Part shown: in pieces, positions 17,134 through 26,781 of the stretch | How positions within the stretch are numbered: the stretch's first letter is position 1 | Layout: each line of letters starts with the position of its first letter | NCBI RefSeq assembly: GCF_017872555.1 | Contig: NZ_JAEDOX010000005.1 | Span: 1 to 64,000 of the forward strand | DNA: 64,000 bases | Reading direction: 5' to 3' | Source: Ruegeria sp. HKCCSA071 | Lineage (GTDB): Bacteria; Pseudomonadota; Alphaproteobacteria; Rhodobacterales; Rhodobacteraceae | Position numbers and translations under genes: made by a program | Notes under the pieces: model-generated | The model's input: the letters and a program-made list of their open reading frames with translations, nothing else | Databases searched by the model: none | What the model was told of the DNA's origin: nothing

Positions 17134-17897
17134 GTTATCCACTCGTACCGTCGCTGGGAAGCCAATCTGCCGACACACCCGATCCAGTGTGGCAACAACG
17201 TCTTCACCCTTGTAGCTGAACCTTGGGTCGATTACGGGTGAGGCGCGCGAGAATGTATCGACCACGGTCAGGACGCGAAGTTTACGGCCAGTCGCAAGCT
17301 GGTCATGGACGAAGTCCACGGCCCAGACATCATTGGGCCTCACGGCATCCGAGCGATCCTCCCTCAGTTTTGCCTTCACCCGCCGTTTTGGCGATTTGTT
17401 CCGCAATTGCAGCCCCATCTCGCGGTAAATCCTGTAGACCTTCTTGACGTTGATCGGCCAACCCTCGCAGCGCAACACCTTGCAGGCGCGCCTGACAGAC
17501 ACCCGCCAGTCTTCCCGAACACCGTCGATAAGCTCGCGCTTCCGATCCAACCTAAGAGCTTTCGCTTGATAACGTCCTGCAACATCTCACGGTCCAGGGT
17601 CAAATCGGCCACGATCCGTTTCAAACGGTTGTTCTCGTCTTCCAGTTCACGCAGGCGACGCATGTCAGATGGCAACATACCCGCATACTTTTCTTCCAGT
17701 TGAAGCAGGTCGCAGAGCTGATCCCGGCCTCACGGCACACTTCAGCAACCGTCTTGCCGTCTTCAACCTGCTTCAAAACAAACGCCTTCTGCGCGCCTGT
17801 AATTCTCGCTGCTTTCATCGCCTCCGCCCTTCTCCCAGCCAAGGACTCGTTGCGGAAAACTCTAATCAAAAATGGCCGGAAAATGGGTTTCAGAGCA
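17134..17897 (-). mobile_element. IS3-family element copy 2, 5' part (orfA and orfB N-terminus)
   Basis: On the minus strand the shared left end TGCTCTGAAACCC starts at 17897. OrfA (MKAARITGAQKAFVLKQ) has the same one-base loss after NWKK as copy 1. OrfB begins MDRKRELIDGVREDW and has an internal deletion joining KVLR to CEGWPINVKKVYRIYREMG; copy 1 still has the missing segment. It continues NDVWAVDFVHDQLATGRKLR (first DDE Asp) and VVDTFSRASPVIDPRF, and is cut at RVDN by the IS110 element. It is a dead pseudogene pair. Confidence 0.75.
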
Positions 17898-18093
17898 AAA
17901 GGTCTATCCCGGTTGGTGGGCCACTTTCAGGAGGCTACTCCAAACCCTGACGACGGACACGGCACGAAAATTGATGGAATACGGAACGCGAAAATGCCTT
18001 AGGCGAGGTCGGGGAATCTACTGATCATCACCCAGCGCATTGGCCAATTTGGATTGCAAACAATAACTTGACGATGCCTATTGGACCACTTAG

Positions 18094-19038
18094 GTGAGGC
18101 AGATCTGGCTTGCTAGAAAAGTCTTTCCAGGGAAAGACGAATTAAAACTAGTTCAATATCATCGATTTTGTGAACTGACGACGAACGGACAAGCATTGGA
18201 ACCGCAAGTTACAATTATCAGTGTAACCTACAACAGCGTCAGCACTCTTCCTCAGATGCTGGCGTCGGTTCCCGATGGTGTTCCCATAGTGTTAGTCGAT
18301 AATGGCTCGGACGATTTAGAAGAGCTAGAGCGGCTCGCACAACTCAAGAACGCCAAACTCATTCTAAACGACCAGAACGTGGGGTTTGGGGTAGGGTGTA
18401 ACCAGGGTGCGGCCGGGGTCGAGACCGAGTTCTTGTTGTTTTTGAACCCAGATGCGCGCTTGTTGAAGGGAAGCTTGGAGAAGTTGCTGGCGGGTGCAGA
18501 CCGGCACAAAACTGCCTCAGCGTTCAATCCGGCATTTACCCAAAAGTCTGGCAAAGGGTTGCTGAAACGATCCAGCGTATTGCTACCACGTAAAAAATGG
18601 TTGCGCAGTATTGAAGCCGACACTGATCTGCAGGTTCCTATATTGTCCGGCGCAGCATTGCTTGTGCGCCGGTCTGCTTTCGAGAAGGTCGGTGGATTCG
18701 ACGCAAATATCTTTTTATACCATGAAGATGACGACATCTGTCTGCGCTTGGATGAACAAGTGGGGCCTTTGTTTTTCCTTCCCGAAGCTGAAGTAACCCA
18801 TATTGGGGGCGAGTCTTCTCCTAGAAGCCCAAAGGTTGCCGCCATCAAAGCCTGGCACATGGGGCGCTCGCGTGTTTACGCTGCACGCAAACACAAACGT
18901 CCAGCTCCTTTTTTGCATGCGTTTTTGAGCGCCTTGCTGCAGGCAGTTTCACCTTTGGTTTTGTTTTCAGAACGAAAACGCGCCAAACAAATGGCTTTCT
19001 TGCGAGCTGTATGGTCGACGCGGTACACGTCTTCATAG
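18094..19038 (+). CDS. Family 2 glycosyltransferase (WbbL-like)
   Basis: A protein of up to 314 residues with a GT-A fold. VTIISVTYNSVSTLPQML starts the domain near residue 39, IVLVDNGSDD is the nucleotide-binding Asp motif, LILNDQNVGFGVGCNQGA and LLFLNPDARL (the DxD-like site) follow, then VPILSGAALLVRRSAFEKVG and FLYHEDDDICLRL with the catalytic-base acidic cluster. This pattern matches rhamnosyltransferase-like GT2 enzymes. The GTG start at 18094 has no clear ribosome site; a TTG at 18196 would begin just before the domain. The gene sits right of the IS nest and may have lost its original 5' context. Confidence 0.75.
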   Translation: MRQIWLARKVFPGKDELKLVQYHRFCELTTNGQALEPQVTIISVTYNSVSTLPQMLASVPDGVPIVLVDNGSDDLEELERLAQLKNAKLILNDQNVGFGVGCNQGAAGVETEFLLFLNPDARLLKGSLEKLLAGADRHKTASAFNPAFTQKSGKGLLKRSSVLLPRKKWLRSIEADTDLQVPILSGAALLVRRSAFEKVGGFDANIFLYHEDDDICLRLDEQVGPLFFLPEAEVTHIGGESSPRSPKVAAIKAWHMGRSRVYAARKHKRPAPFLHAFLSALLQAVSPLVLFSERKRAKQMAFLRAVWSTRYTSS

Positions 19039-19422
19039 AATTTGGGCAAACAGCACGAGTGAAAATGAGCGGCTTTGTTTCATGCCTTCCAACCCCAAAT
19101 TGACCTCTGGCCTTTGGGCTAGATTTTTTTGCAAACAACCAACATAAATCTGCAAAAAGCGTAAGCCGCGCCATTTTCAAAGCCCACATATTCACCACGG
19201 TTTTAAGGAAATATGAGATTTTACTGTTGTTTTTGGTTGATTTTGTGGAATAATGTGGAATTTATGACAATACTTGAGAGCAGATGCAGCAAGGCTCATT
19301 CCGGACAAAAAACGAATACCGAAGTACTTGTGTTTGGGTTACTCGCATGCCGATATCTCCAAGGATTTTCTAAACTGTCGCTCCCCAGATCTACACCTCA
19401 TCACGACACAGGATAGAATCGA
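19039..19422. other. 384-bp non-coding junction between glycan island and core genome
   Basis: No convincing gene is visible. The stretch is AT-richer than the core to its right, with T-rich tracts around 19125 and 19210-19260. TTGTTT with AATAAT 16 bp later (around 19225-19252) is a weak possible promoter for hisN, which would leave a leader of about 160 bases. This is the boundary where IS elements and glycan genes stop and dense housekeeping genes start. Confidence 0.35.
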
Positions 19423-20220
19423 ATGCTGAATCCAAGGACCTCACAGGCTGACGAAAGCACCGACCTGCTGTCTCATGCGGTAAAGATAGCCGACTTGGCC
19501 AGCGAAGCGGCGCGGGGGTATTTTCGTGGCGCGCTGGGGGTTGAGTTCAAATCGGATGAAAGCCCGGTGACACAGGCCGACAGGGGTGTTGAAGCGCAGG
19601 TACGCTCCTATCTTGGGCAGCATTTCCCCGATCACGGCATTTTTGGCGAAGAACATGGGTTCGAGGGGAAGGATTGCCGCGAGGTTTGGATCATCGACCC
19701 GATTGATGGAACCCGGTCATTTCTGTCAGGGCATCCGTTGTTTGGGTTTCTGTTGGGTCATCTGGTTGACGGCAAACCGGATATCGGCGTGATCGGCATG
19801 CCAGCGATAAATGAAGTATTTACCGGCGCCGTTGGTCAGGGCGCCACGTTGAATGGCCGTGAGATCACGACTTCGGCCCAGACGCGGCTGGATCAGTCCA
19901 TTCTTTTCGTAAACGAAGGGGACAAGATCTATCGCGATCATCCGACGTTATTCGACAGGCTGATGCATTCTGGACAGACCAGACGGTTCGCCTATGATTG
20001 CTACCCCCATGCCCTGCTGGCGGCGGGCCATGTGGATGCTGTGATCGACTATGATCTACAGCCCTATGATTACCTGCCAGTGCTGGCCGTGGTTGAAGCT
20101 GCGGGTGGGGTGATGACAGATTGGCAGGGTCGGCCGCTTGACCTGAGTTCGGACGGCGGGGTGATTTCAGCGGCTACACCCGAGCTGCACGGGGAAATGC
20201 TGGACATGGTAAACGGGTAA
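19423..20220 (+). CDS. hisN: Inositol monophosphatase-family histidinol-phosphatase
   Basis: A 265-residue protein of the IMPase fold. Metal-binding motifs are GIFGEEHGF (Glu pair), WIIDPIDGTRSFLSG (DPIDGT) and LQPYDYLPVLAVVEAAGG with the later Asp. The family hydrolyses sugar or amino-alcohol phosphates with Mg2+. The FLSG after DGT, GPIDGTRSF and HDH-type spacing resemble HisN, the histidinol-phosphate phosphatase that many alphaproteobacteria use in histidine synthesis. A generic inositol or 3'-phosphoadenosine phosphatase is less likely but not excluded. It lies 4 bp before the next gene. Confidence 0.7.
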   Translation: MLNPRTSQADESTDLLSHAVKIADLASEAARGYFRGALGVEFKSDESPVTQADRGVEAQVRSYLGQHFPDHGIFGEEHGFEGKDCREVWIIDPIDGTRSFLSGHPLFGFLLGHLVDGKPDIGVIGMPAINEVFTGAVGQGATLNGREITTSAQTRLDQSILFVNEGDKIYRDHPTLFDRLMHSGQTRRFAYDCYPHALLAAGHVDAVIDYDLQPYDYLPVLAVVEAAGGVMTDWQGRPLDLSSDGGVISAATPELHGEMLDMVNG

Positions 20221-20224
20221 GATC

Positions 20225-21919
20225 ATGGCGATTGTAAGCTTTCTCATCAGCCTGGCCGGAGCCACGATGCTACTGCTTTATGCAGTGCGGATGGTCCGCA
20301 CGGGGATCGAGCGCAGCTATGGGGCTTCGTTCCAGCGCCTCATGACGGGCCAAAGCCATTACGCGCAGGCGTCAATGGTCGGCGTTTTAATGGCGGTGGT
20401 TCTACAAAGCTCGGCGGCAGTTGCCCTTTTGACATCGGGTTTTGCTGCCGGAGGGTTCCTGACCTTTCCCACCGGTCTTGCAATCGTGCTGGGCGCTGAT
20501 CTCGGTTCGGCGCTGATCATTCAGGTTTTGTCATTCCAGCTGGGTTGGCTGATACCGTTGCTACTGGCGGTTGGCGGGTATCTCTTTGTCAAGACCGAGG
20601 CCAAGAAGCCCCGGCAATTGGGGCGCATCCTGATGGGGATTGCGTTCATCCTGATCTCATTGCGCTTTTTGCGCGAAGCCATGGACCCGATCCGGGACAG
20701 TGCCTTCTTGCCTGCCGTCGCCGAGTATCTGGCGCGCGACTATATTACAGCGTTTCTGGTTGGCGGCGCGCTGGCCTTTGTCATGCATTCCTCGGTCGCG
20801 GCGATCCTGATGTGTGTGACGCTGGTTCAGATCGGCGCAATCCCGTTTGCCGCCGGGCTCTCGCTGGTATTGGGGGCCAACTTCGGTTCAGCCTTTATAC
20901 CTGTTTGGCTGAGCAGGGGGATGGAAATGCCTGCCAGGCGCATACCCTTTGCCAACCTGGCCTTGCGCGGCAGCTGGGCGATAATCACCCTTTTCGCGGT
21001 GACTGCGGCACTGCGTGCCGGTGTTCTGGGGGATTTGCAGGGCGGGCAGATGCTGGTCAATGCGCATCTTGCGTTCAATGCCTCGTTGCTGCTGCTGGCA
21101 CTGCCGTTCTGCGGGCGTTTGCGCGCGCCTTTCGAGCAGTTTTTTCCGGATCCGAAATCTGCGAACGCGCTGGCCCAGCCAGGTCGCCCGGCCAGCGCGC
21201 TGGACGTGCGCACTGCCGGCAGCCCGTCTCAGGCGCTGTCCAGTCTCAAGCGTGAACTGCTGCGGATGAGCGATCTGGTCGAGTCGATGTTCCGCCCGTC
21301 ACTGGAATTGTATCGCAGCGGAGACAAGGACCAGATACGCGCCGTAAGGGACATGGACGAGGAGGTGAACGACTGCCTGTCGGGTATTCGAAAATTCGTG
21401 GCCGCCATTCCCGAAGAGACGTTCGGAAAGCGGAACGCAAAAGTGGCGCGCGACCTGATGGAATACGCAATCCGGCTGGAAACCGCGGGCGACGTTGTTG
21501 CCAAGCGGCTGACTGTCCTGGCGGGCGACATGCGGAAGAAAGGCGCTTCATTTTCGAAAGAGGGTTGGTCGGAACTGGTTGAGATGCACGAAGGCATCCT
21601 CGCCAACCTCAAACTGGCCTCAAACGTTCTGATCTCGGATGATCTGGAAAGCGCCCGCCTGCTGAGCCTTGAGAAAACCGAAATCAAACGGGCTGAGCGC
21701 GACAGCCGCAAACGCCACCTCAGACGTTTGCAGCATGGCAGTACGGAAAGCTTTGAGACCAGCGACATCCACCTCGAAACTTTGCGCGCTTTCCGGGAAT
21801 TCAACAGCCACATCGCCGCTGTGGCCTATCCGATCCTCTATCGGAACGGGCAATTGCTTGAAACCCGACTGATCGAAGAAATGCCACGCAAAGAGCAGGG
21901 CGAGGACACAGAGGTCTAG
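20225..21919 (+). CDS. Na/Pi cotransporter family protein with PhoU-like domain
   Basis: A 564-residue membrane protein. Two inverted NptA/PNaS repeats carry the QSS-type motif (MAVVLQSSAAVALLTSGFAA and FVMHSSVAAILMCVTLVQ) within about eight to nine hydrophobic segments in residues 1-310. A cytoplasmic helical domain (about 340-550) with repeated acidic/basic helices corresponds to a PhoU-like domain (MSDLVESMFRPSLELY and MEYAIRLETAGDVVAKRL). It is expected to move phosphate with sodium across the inner membrane, with the PhoU-like part regulating it. The start is an ATG 4 bp after hisN, so the two are probably cotranscribed. Confidence 0.85.
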   Translation: MAIVSFLISLAGATMLLLYAVRMVRTGIERSYGASFQRLMTGQSHYAQASMVGVLMAVVLQSSAAVALLTSGFAAGGFLTFPTGLAIVLGADLGSALIIQVLSFQLGWLIPLLLAVGGYLFVKTEAKKPRQLGRILMGIAFILISLRFLREAMDPIRDSAFLPAVAEYLARDYITAFLVGGALAFVMHSSVAAILMCVTLVQIGAIPFAAGLSLVLGANFGSAFIPVWLSRGMEMPARRIPFANLALRGSWAIITLFAVTAALRAGVLGDLQGGQMLVNAHLAFNASLLLLALPFCGRLRAPFEQFFPDPKSANALAQPGRPASALDVRTAGSPSQALSSLKRELLRMSDLVESMFRPSLELYRSGDKDQIRAVRDMDEEVNDCLSGIRKFVAAIPEETFGKRNAKVARDLMEYAIRLETAGDVVAKRLTVLAGDMRKKGASFSKEGWSELVEMHEGILANLKLASNVLISDDLESARLLSLEKTEIKRAERDSRKRHLRRLQHGSTESFETSDIHLETLRAFREFNSHIAAVAYPILYRNGQLLETRLIEEMPRKEQGEDTEV

Positions 21920-22072
21920 GCTAACAGCACCGGCAAAGGTCGGTTTCGTACGGATACGGTCTGTTACAGATTGTAACCGCTCGGGCTGGTTCTTGCCGCT
22001 TTTGCGTATGGCCACGCTGGACGCGAGATTAGAATAGGGTAGCGTGTCGGCAATTGGTTCCGGGGGCTGTCC

Positions 22073-23173
22073 GTGTTGCGTTTCTTAATCTTCATTCTGT
22101 GCCTGGTCTTGCTGGCGGCATGTGTTGATCGCACCGTATCCGAAACGCTTCCATCCGCCTTGGAAATCGGAACTCCGGAAACAGTTTTTGCCGCCACGAC
22201 ACGTGCACGCGAGCCCGATGGCGCGTATGGATTCCGCCGCGCAGAACGCCTGCAGTTTCTGGAAACCACCGTTTCGATACCACCGCGACGTTCACCGGGA
22301 AGCCTTAAATTCTCATACGCAAACCCTGACCCGAGAAAGCAGTTCGTACTGGCAGAGATAAATCAGCTAAGCGGGCCGCAACAGCTAAAGGACAGGCTGA
22401 TTGGAGCTGACGAAGTCACGATTTTTGTGCATGGCTATAACTCCACTCAGACAGAGACATTGTTCCGGGCCGCTCAGCTGTCGCACGATATCGGTATACC
22501 CGGTCAGATCCTTGTCTATTCATGGCCCAGCCGCGCGACGGGCTATGGTTATGCCTATGATCTGGACAGCATGTTGTTTGCCCGTGATGGGCTGGAAGAA
22601 ACCATTCGTCTTCTCAAGTCGATGGGCATCAGGCGGGTGGCCCTTGTGGCGCATTCAATGGGCGGCGCGCTGGCTATGGAGATGATACGGCAAACCGAAC
22701 TGAAACAGCCGGGCTGGGCAAAGCGAAATCTGGAAGGCCTTATTCTGATCTCGCCCGATCTGGATGTGGATGTTTTTCGGTCGCAGATGAACAGTATTAA
22801 AAATCCTCCTGATCCTTTTGTCCTGATGGTGTCCAAGAAAGACAAGGTCCTGAACGTCTCCGGCCGCCTGAGGGGAACCGCAGATGGCGAAAGGTTGGGC
22901 AATATCGGATCGGCCGAGAAGCTGTCTGAATATCCGATAGAAATCGTGGATACGACCGCCTTCAACGGCGATGCGGAATCTTCCCATTTTGTGGCCGCCA
23001 CGTCGCCAGCGCTGTTGACAATCCTTCGCTCCGTGCGCCGGGTCAGCGAAACCTTTGGGCGCGAAGACCGGCGCGGGATTGACATCCTCGTACCACCGAA
23101 CCAGCGCAATCCGGTTGGCGCCACAGAAATCGTGCTGACTGAAACCGGTCAGGCCCAGGTAAGCAATCCGTGA
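22073..23173 (+). CDS. Lipoprotein alpha/beta-hydrolase (DUF900 type)
   Basis: A 366-residue protein starting at a GTG. The N-terminus (hydrophobic, then LVLLAACVD) is a lipoprotein signal with the lipobox LAAC, so it should be membrane-anchored in the periplasm. The hydrolase domain has VTIFVHGYNSTQTETLFRAA (oxyanion region), ILVYSWPSRATGYGYAYD and VALVAHSMGGALAMEMI (nucleophile Ser in HSMGG), then LDVDVFRSQ and DAESSHFVAA with a probable catalytic His. This matches the DUF900/esterase-like family (PF05990). Its substrate is unknown. It overlaps the next gene by 4 bp (GTGA). Confidence 0.75.
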   Translation: MLRFLIFILCLVLLAACVDRTVSETLPSALEIGTPETVFAATTRAREPDGAYGFRRAERLQFLETTVSIPPRRSPGSLKFSYANPDPRKQFVLAEINQLSGPQQLKDRLIGADEVTIFVHGYNSTQTETLFRAAQLSHDIGIPGQILVYSWPSRATGYGYAYDLDSMLFARDGLEETIRLLKSMGIRRVALVAHSMGGALAMEMIRQTELKQPGWAKRNLEGLILISPDLDVDVFRSQMNSIKNPPDPFVLMVSKKDKVLNVSGRLRGTADGERLGNIGSAEKLSEYPIEIVDTTAFNGDAESSHFVAATSPALLTILRSVRRVSETFGREDRRGIDILVPPNQRNPVGATEIVLTETGQAQVSNP

Positions 23174-24390
23174 CGCGGGTTTCCCTGCACCGGTTTCTTG
23201 TGGACAACGCGACTTGGCTTGCGACCGGCGTTTTGCTGACATTTTTGTCCAGCTTCGGGCAAACCTTTTTCATCTCGGTCTTTGCTGGTGAAATCCGCTC
23301 TGAATTTGGCCTCAGCCACGGCGCATGGGGCGGGCTGTACACGTTGGGCACGACCCTGTCTGCAATCGTGATGATCTGGGCCGGAGGGTTGACGGATATC
23401 TTCCGCGTACGGGTTTTGGGCCCAATGGTGCTGGCGGGGCTTGCATTGGCCGCCATTGCAATGGCGCTGAACACCTGGCTGCTGCTGTTGCCATTGGTGA
23501 TCTTTCTGCTGCGGTTATTTGGGCAGGGGATGAGCACGCATCTTGCCGTGGTCGCAATGGCGCGCTGGTTCACGGTTACGCGGGGCAAAGCGCTTTCCAT
23601 CGCGTCCACCGGCTATGCGCTTGGCGAGGCGTTGCTGCCGCTGATCTTTGTTGGTGCCATGGTCTATCTGGACTGGCGTTGGCTGTGGGTTGCCGCGGCG
23701 GGCATCACGGCGCTGGGTATTCCGATCCTGATGCGGCTGCTGCGCGAGGAGAGAACCCCGCAAAGCCTTGCCAACGCGTTTTCAGCATCGGGAATGCAGG
23801 GAAAACACTGGACCCGCCGGGACGCTCTGTTCCATCCTCTTTTCTGGCTCATGGTGCCATCAGTGCTTGGGCCATCCGCATTCATCACCGCATTTTTCTT
23901 CCATCAGGTTTATCTGGCTGATGTGAAGGGGTGGCAGCATATCCAACTGGTGGCCCTGTTCCCGATCTTTACCGGAATATCTCTGTTTTCCATGTTTGTC
24001 GCAGGATGGGCGCTGGATAAATGGGGAACCGCCCGGATCATGCCCTACTACCAGCTTCCGATCGCACTTGGGTTCGTCATTCTGGGCATGACAAACTCGA
24101 TCAGCGGCGCAACCCTAGGGCTGGTCTTCCTGGCTTTGACCGTTGGGGCAAACAGCACATTGCCCAGCGCATTCTGGGCCGAATTCTACGGAACCCGACA
24201 TATCGGTGCGATCAAGGCGATGGCCGCGGCTGTCATGGTTCTTGGATCAGCCATAGGTCCCGGCCTGACTGGCGTCCTGATTGACCTTGGCATTTCGCTG
24301 AATACGCAGTTCATCTGGATTGGCGTATTCTTTGTGCTGGTATGCATTCTGGTCCAAACCGGCATTTCCCGCTCCCGGCGGGATCTTTAG
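23170..24390 (+). CDS. Major facilitator superfamily transporter
   Basis: A 406-residue protein with about 12 hydrophobic helices. LGTTLSAIVMIWAGGLTDIF RV-type residues after helix 2 (GGLTDIFRVRVLGPM) form the MFS A-motif-like loop, with a central hydrophilic loop near residues 190-215 (RLLREERTPQSLAN). It resembles oxalate/formate-antiporter-like or monocarboxylate MFS members (helix 5 GYALGEALLPLIFVG). The solute is not deducible. The GTG start overlaps the hydrolase stop, so the two are translationally linked. It converges with the smr gene, overlapping it by 4 bp. Confidence 0.75.
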   Translation: MTRVSLHRFLVDNATWLATGVLLTFLSSFGQTFFISVFAGEIRSEFGLSHGAWGGLYTLGTTLSAIVMIWAGGLTDIFRVRVLGPMVLAGLALAAIAMALNTWLLLLPLVIFLLRLFGQGMSTHLAVVAMARWFTVTRGKALSIASTGYALGEALLPLIFVGAMVYLDWRWLWVAAAGITALGIPILMRLLREERTPQSLANAFSASGMQGKHWTRRDALFHPLFWLMVPSVLGPSAFITAFFFHQVYLADVKGWQHIQLVALFPIFTGISLFSMFVAGWALDKWGTARIMPYYQLPIALGFVILGMTNSISGATLGLVFLALTVGANSTLPSAFWAEFYGTRHIGAIKAMAAAVMVLGSAIGPGLTGVLIDLGISLNTQFIWIGVFFVLVCILVQTGISRSRRDL

Positions 24391-24974
24391 CGCACTCGCC
24401 TGAGATAGACGTAATAGGCGCCGTCGCCGCCATGGCTGATATGCGCGGGTGTGATCTGCATCACCGCCTGCGCCAACGGCGGTATGGACAGCCAGTGCGG
24501 CACCTGATTGCGTAGAACGCCGCGCGGGGTGGGGATCGGGCCAGGTTCGTCGCGGTCCTTGCCTTTGCCAGTTACCACCAGAACCAGTCGCTTACCTTGT
24601 GCCTGTGCGTTCAGGATAAAACGGATCAACGCAGGATGGGCCGTATCAACCCGCATACCGTGAAGGTCCAGCTTGCCTTCGGGCTTAAGCTTACCGCGCT
24701 TCATCCGGCCAAAAGCCTTGATATCCATCTGAACAGGCGCGGCGCGCAGCGCATCCGTCACCGATGGCTTCAGATCTTTTGGATTTGGTTTCGGTTGAAG
24801 GTTCTGACCAAGCTCAAACACCTCAAACCGGGGTTTTGGTGTTTTTCTGGGTCTGGGTTTCGGCAGTGTGGTCGGATGGACGGTCTGCGGACTGTCCGGA
24901 TGCAGCCGCTCGGCCTGTTTGGTGACCTTGCGCCAAAGCTCGATCTCATCGGTTGTCAGTTTGCGCCGGGTCAT
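24387..24974 (-). CDS. Smr-domain protein
   Basis: A 195-residue protein. The N-terminal half is basic and proline-rich (TTLPKPRPRKTPKPRFEVF). The C-terminal Smr domain (about residues 95-190) has LDLHGMRVDTAHPALIRFI with the LDLHG motif and VVTGKGKDRDEPGPIPTPRG with the TGKG motif, and ends HISHGGDGAYYVYLRR. Smr domains are nicking endonucleases or RNA/DNA binding modules related to the MutS2 C-terminus. It overlaps the upstream mltA gene by one base and probably forms an operon with mltA and the Tim44-domain gene. Confidence 0.85.
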   Translation of the reverse strand: MTRRKLTTDEIELWRKVTKQAERLHPDSPQTVHPTTLPKPRPRKTPKPRFEVFELGQNLQPKPNPKDLKPSVTDALRAAPVQMDIKAFGRMKRGKLKPEGKLDLHGMRVDTAHPALIRFILNAQAQGKRLVLVVTGKGKDRDEPGPIPTPRGVLRNQVPHWLSIPPLAQAVMQITPAHISHGGDGAYYVYLRRVR

Positions 24975-26014
24975 CAGAATTCATCCGGCAACAGGGCATA
25001 GGCGCGTTGAATGGGCAGCAACAGAACCATCCGACCCGGATCTTTCAGTTTGCCCGCAGCCTGCCCGGCCTCTTCACCGGTTCCGAAAAAGATGTCGGCC
25101 CGTTGCGCACCTTTGATCGCCGCGCCTGTGTCCTGCGCAATCATAAGCCGTCGCAACGGTTTTTCACCGTCCTTTTCCACCCAAACAGGTGCGCCCAATG
25201 GTGTATAGGCGGGGTCCGCCGCAATCGAGCGCATCGTCGTGATCGACCGGTTCATTGCCCCCAAAGGTCCAAATTCAGGAGCAACGCGTGAGACTTCGCG
25301 AAAGAAAACGTATGACGGGTTGTGAAGCAGCAACTCGGCACCGGCCTCGGGGTTCTTGCGCACCCAGGCGCGGATCATCTGGGCGCTGACCTCATGCGCA
25401 CCCAGAACCCCACGTCGCACCAGTTCAACACCGATCGACCGATAGGGGTGACCATTCGCGCCACCATATCCAACCCGCAGCGCACCGCCATCCGACAATC
25501 GAATACGGCCCGAGCCCTGAATTTGCAGAAAGAACAGCTCGACAGGGTCGTCGACCCAGGCGATCTCTAGCCCGCGGCCCTGCATCACATCACCGGTGAG
25601 GATGTCACGACGGCTCAGCCATGGTCCTTCGGCACGGGCTTCGGGCGGCATCTTGTAGATCGGGTATTTGAAACGATCTGTCCGGGTGCGCGCGCCGTCA
25701 AGCTCGGGTTCAAAATAGCCGGTAAAAAGGCCTTCTTTGTCATCTTCGACCAGAACAGGGCGGAAGAATAACTCGAAAAAGGCGCGGGCGGCATCCGGTT
25801 CATATGTTCTGGCCACACCACACAAGGCGCGCCAATCCGGATCATCCAGATCACCGCACGTGTTCAGAAAAACGGAAAGGGCCGCGCCGTGATCATCTTC
25901 GGCCCAGCCCCGCAGATCGTCAAACGACAGTATGGATCGCGTTGCCTCGGCTTCGGCAGCGCTGGCGATGGTCATTGCACCCACCAGAAAAAGCGACCGA
26001 AGCGTTGCAATCAT
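24974..26014 (-). CDS. mltA: Membrane-bound lytic murein transglycosylase A
   Basis: A 346-residue protein. A signal peptide (LRSLFLVGAMTIASAAEAEA) directs export; no lipobox Cys is seen, unlike E. coli MltA. The MltA domain shows LFTGYFEPELDGARTRTD, FFLQIQGSGRIRLSDGG and NPSYVFFREV, and the C-terminal 3D domain has LMIAQDTGAAIKGAQRADIF and FFGTGEEAG, where the Asp of DTGAAIKG is the catalytic acid. The enzyme cleaves peptidoglycan glycan strands to 1,6-anhydromuramoyl ends. It overlaps the Tim44-domain gene by 4 bp. Confidence 0.9.
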   Translation of the reverse strand: MIATLRSLFLVGAMTIASAAEAEATRSILSFDDLRGWAEDDHGAALSVFLNTCGDLDDPDWRALCGVARTYEPDAARAFFELFFRPVLVEDDKEGLFTGYFEPELDGARTRTDRFKYPIYKMPPEARAEGPWLSRRDILTGDVMQGRGLEIAWVDDPVELFFLQIQGSGRIRLSDGGALRVGYGGANGHPYRSIGVELVRRGVLGAHEVSAQMIRAWVRKNPEAGAELLLHNPSYVFFREVSRVAPEFGPLGAMNRSITTMRSIAADPAYTPLGAPVWVEKDGEKPLRRLMIAQDTGAAIKGAQRADIFFGTGEEAGQAAGKLKDPGRMVLLLPIQRAYALLPDEF

Positions 26015-26673
26015 GCGTCCGTGGCGACAAGCAGCCAGTTCGGATCGTCCTTGCCCATGACCCGAGCAAAGGTCCAGCTGTCTTTCTGGCGCTTCACGGA
26101 ATTCGGGTTGCCTTCGACGATATCGCCTCCGCGATCCCGAACGACCGAGGTCAGCTCCCCCACGAACTTCATTGTGATTTCGGCCTGGTTCGTATCCTTG
26201 TCGAATTTCACATCCGTCAGGGTGGTTTCCCGTACGCCGATGAATTCAGCCTCGATGGTCAGGCCCTGATCTTCGCGCGCTGCCACGACCGAAACGAAAG
26301 TCTCGAACACTTCTTCCGACAGGAAAGGCTGGATTTCATCCAGATTACCCCTTTCAAACCCCATCACAATCATCTCATACGCACCGCGCGCACCCTGAAC
26401 GAACTCACTGACCGAAAAACCGGGCTCGACCCGTTTCATCGCAGCCAGTGTTTGCGCCTGTTCGCTGTCTTCGGCGACATGGTCGGTAATGTCATGATCC
26501 GGGCCGCCATCGATCACCTCGAAACCGCGGCGCGATTTATGGGCTTCAGGCTGTTGCTGCACAGGCGGTTTTTCAAATCCTTCACGCGTGCCCAATACGC
26601 TTTTGAGGCGCAGGATCAGGAAAATGGCAATTCCGGCCAGGACCAGGAGCTGGATCATAGGGTTGTCGCTCAT
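26011..26673 (-). CDS. Tim44-domain inner-membrane protein
   Basis: A 220-residue protein. One N-terminal membrane helix (IQLLVLAGIAIFLILRLKSVLG) is followed by a linker and a C-terminal Tim44-like domain (about residues 80-218): FVQGARGAYEMIVMGFERGN, LDEIQPFLSEEVFETFVSVV and DSWTFARVMGKDDPNWLLVAT. The proteins are found widely in alphaproteobacteria (often called TimA) and are related to the mitochondrial import motor component Tim44; the bacterial role is not well settled. The gene diverges from fxsA, with the shared promoter region at 26674-26781. Confidence 0.85.
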   Translation of the reverse strand: MSDNPMIQLLVLAGIAIFLILRLKSVLGTREGFEKPPVQQQPEAHKSRRGFEVIDGGPDHDITDHVAEDSEQAQTLAAMKRVEPGFSVSEFVQGARGAYEMIVMGFERGNLDEIQPFLSEEVFETFVSVVAAREDQGLTIEAEFIGVRETTLTDVKFDKDTNQAEITMKFVGELTSVVRDRGGDIVEGNPNSVKRQKDSWTFARVMGKDDPNWLLVATDA

Positions 26674-26781
26674 TTCATTCTCTTTTCAACGCCGCGACTT
26701 TGTATACACGGCCTCATGCCACTATGTAGGTGACAGTGAGTGGCAAGTCCACAGCCCGGCCTAAGGGAAAGGATAACGCAA

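Noticed and set aside
19213..19416. 67-codon plus frame before hisN
   Set aside because: Composition is unlike neighbouring genes, no ribosome site is evident and no family is recognisable.
20545..21255. 236-codon plus frame inside the Na/Pi cotransporter gene
   Set aside because: It is an out-of-frame reading of GC-rich coding sequence; the overlapping frame has clear QSS repeats and a PhoU-like domain.
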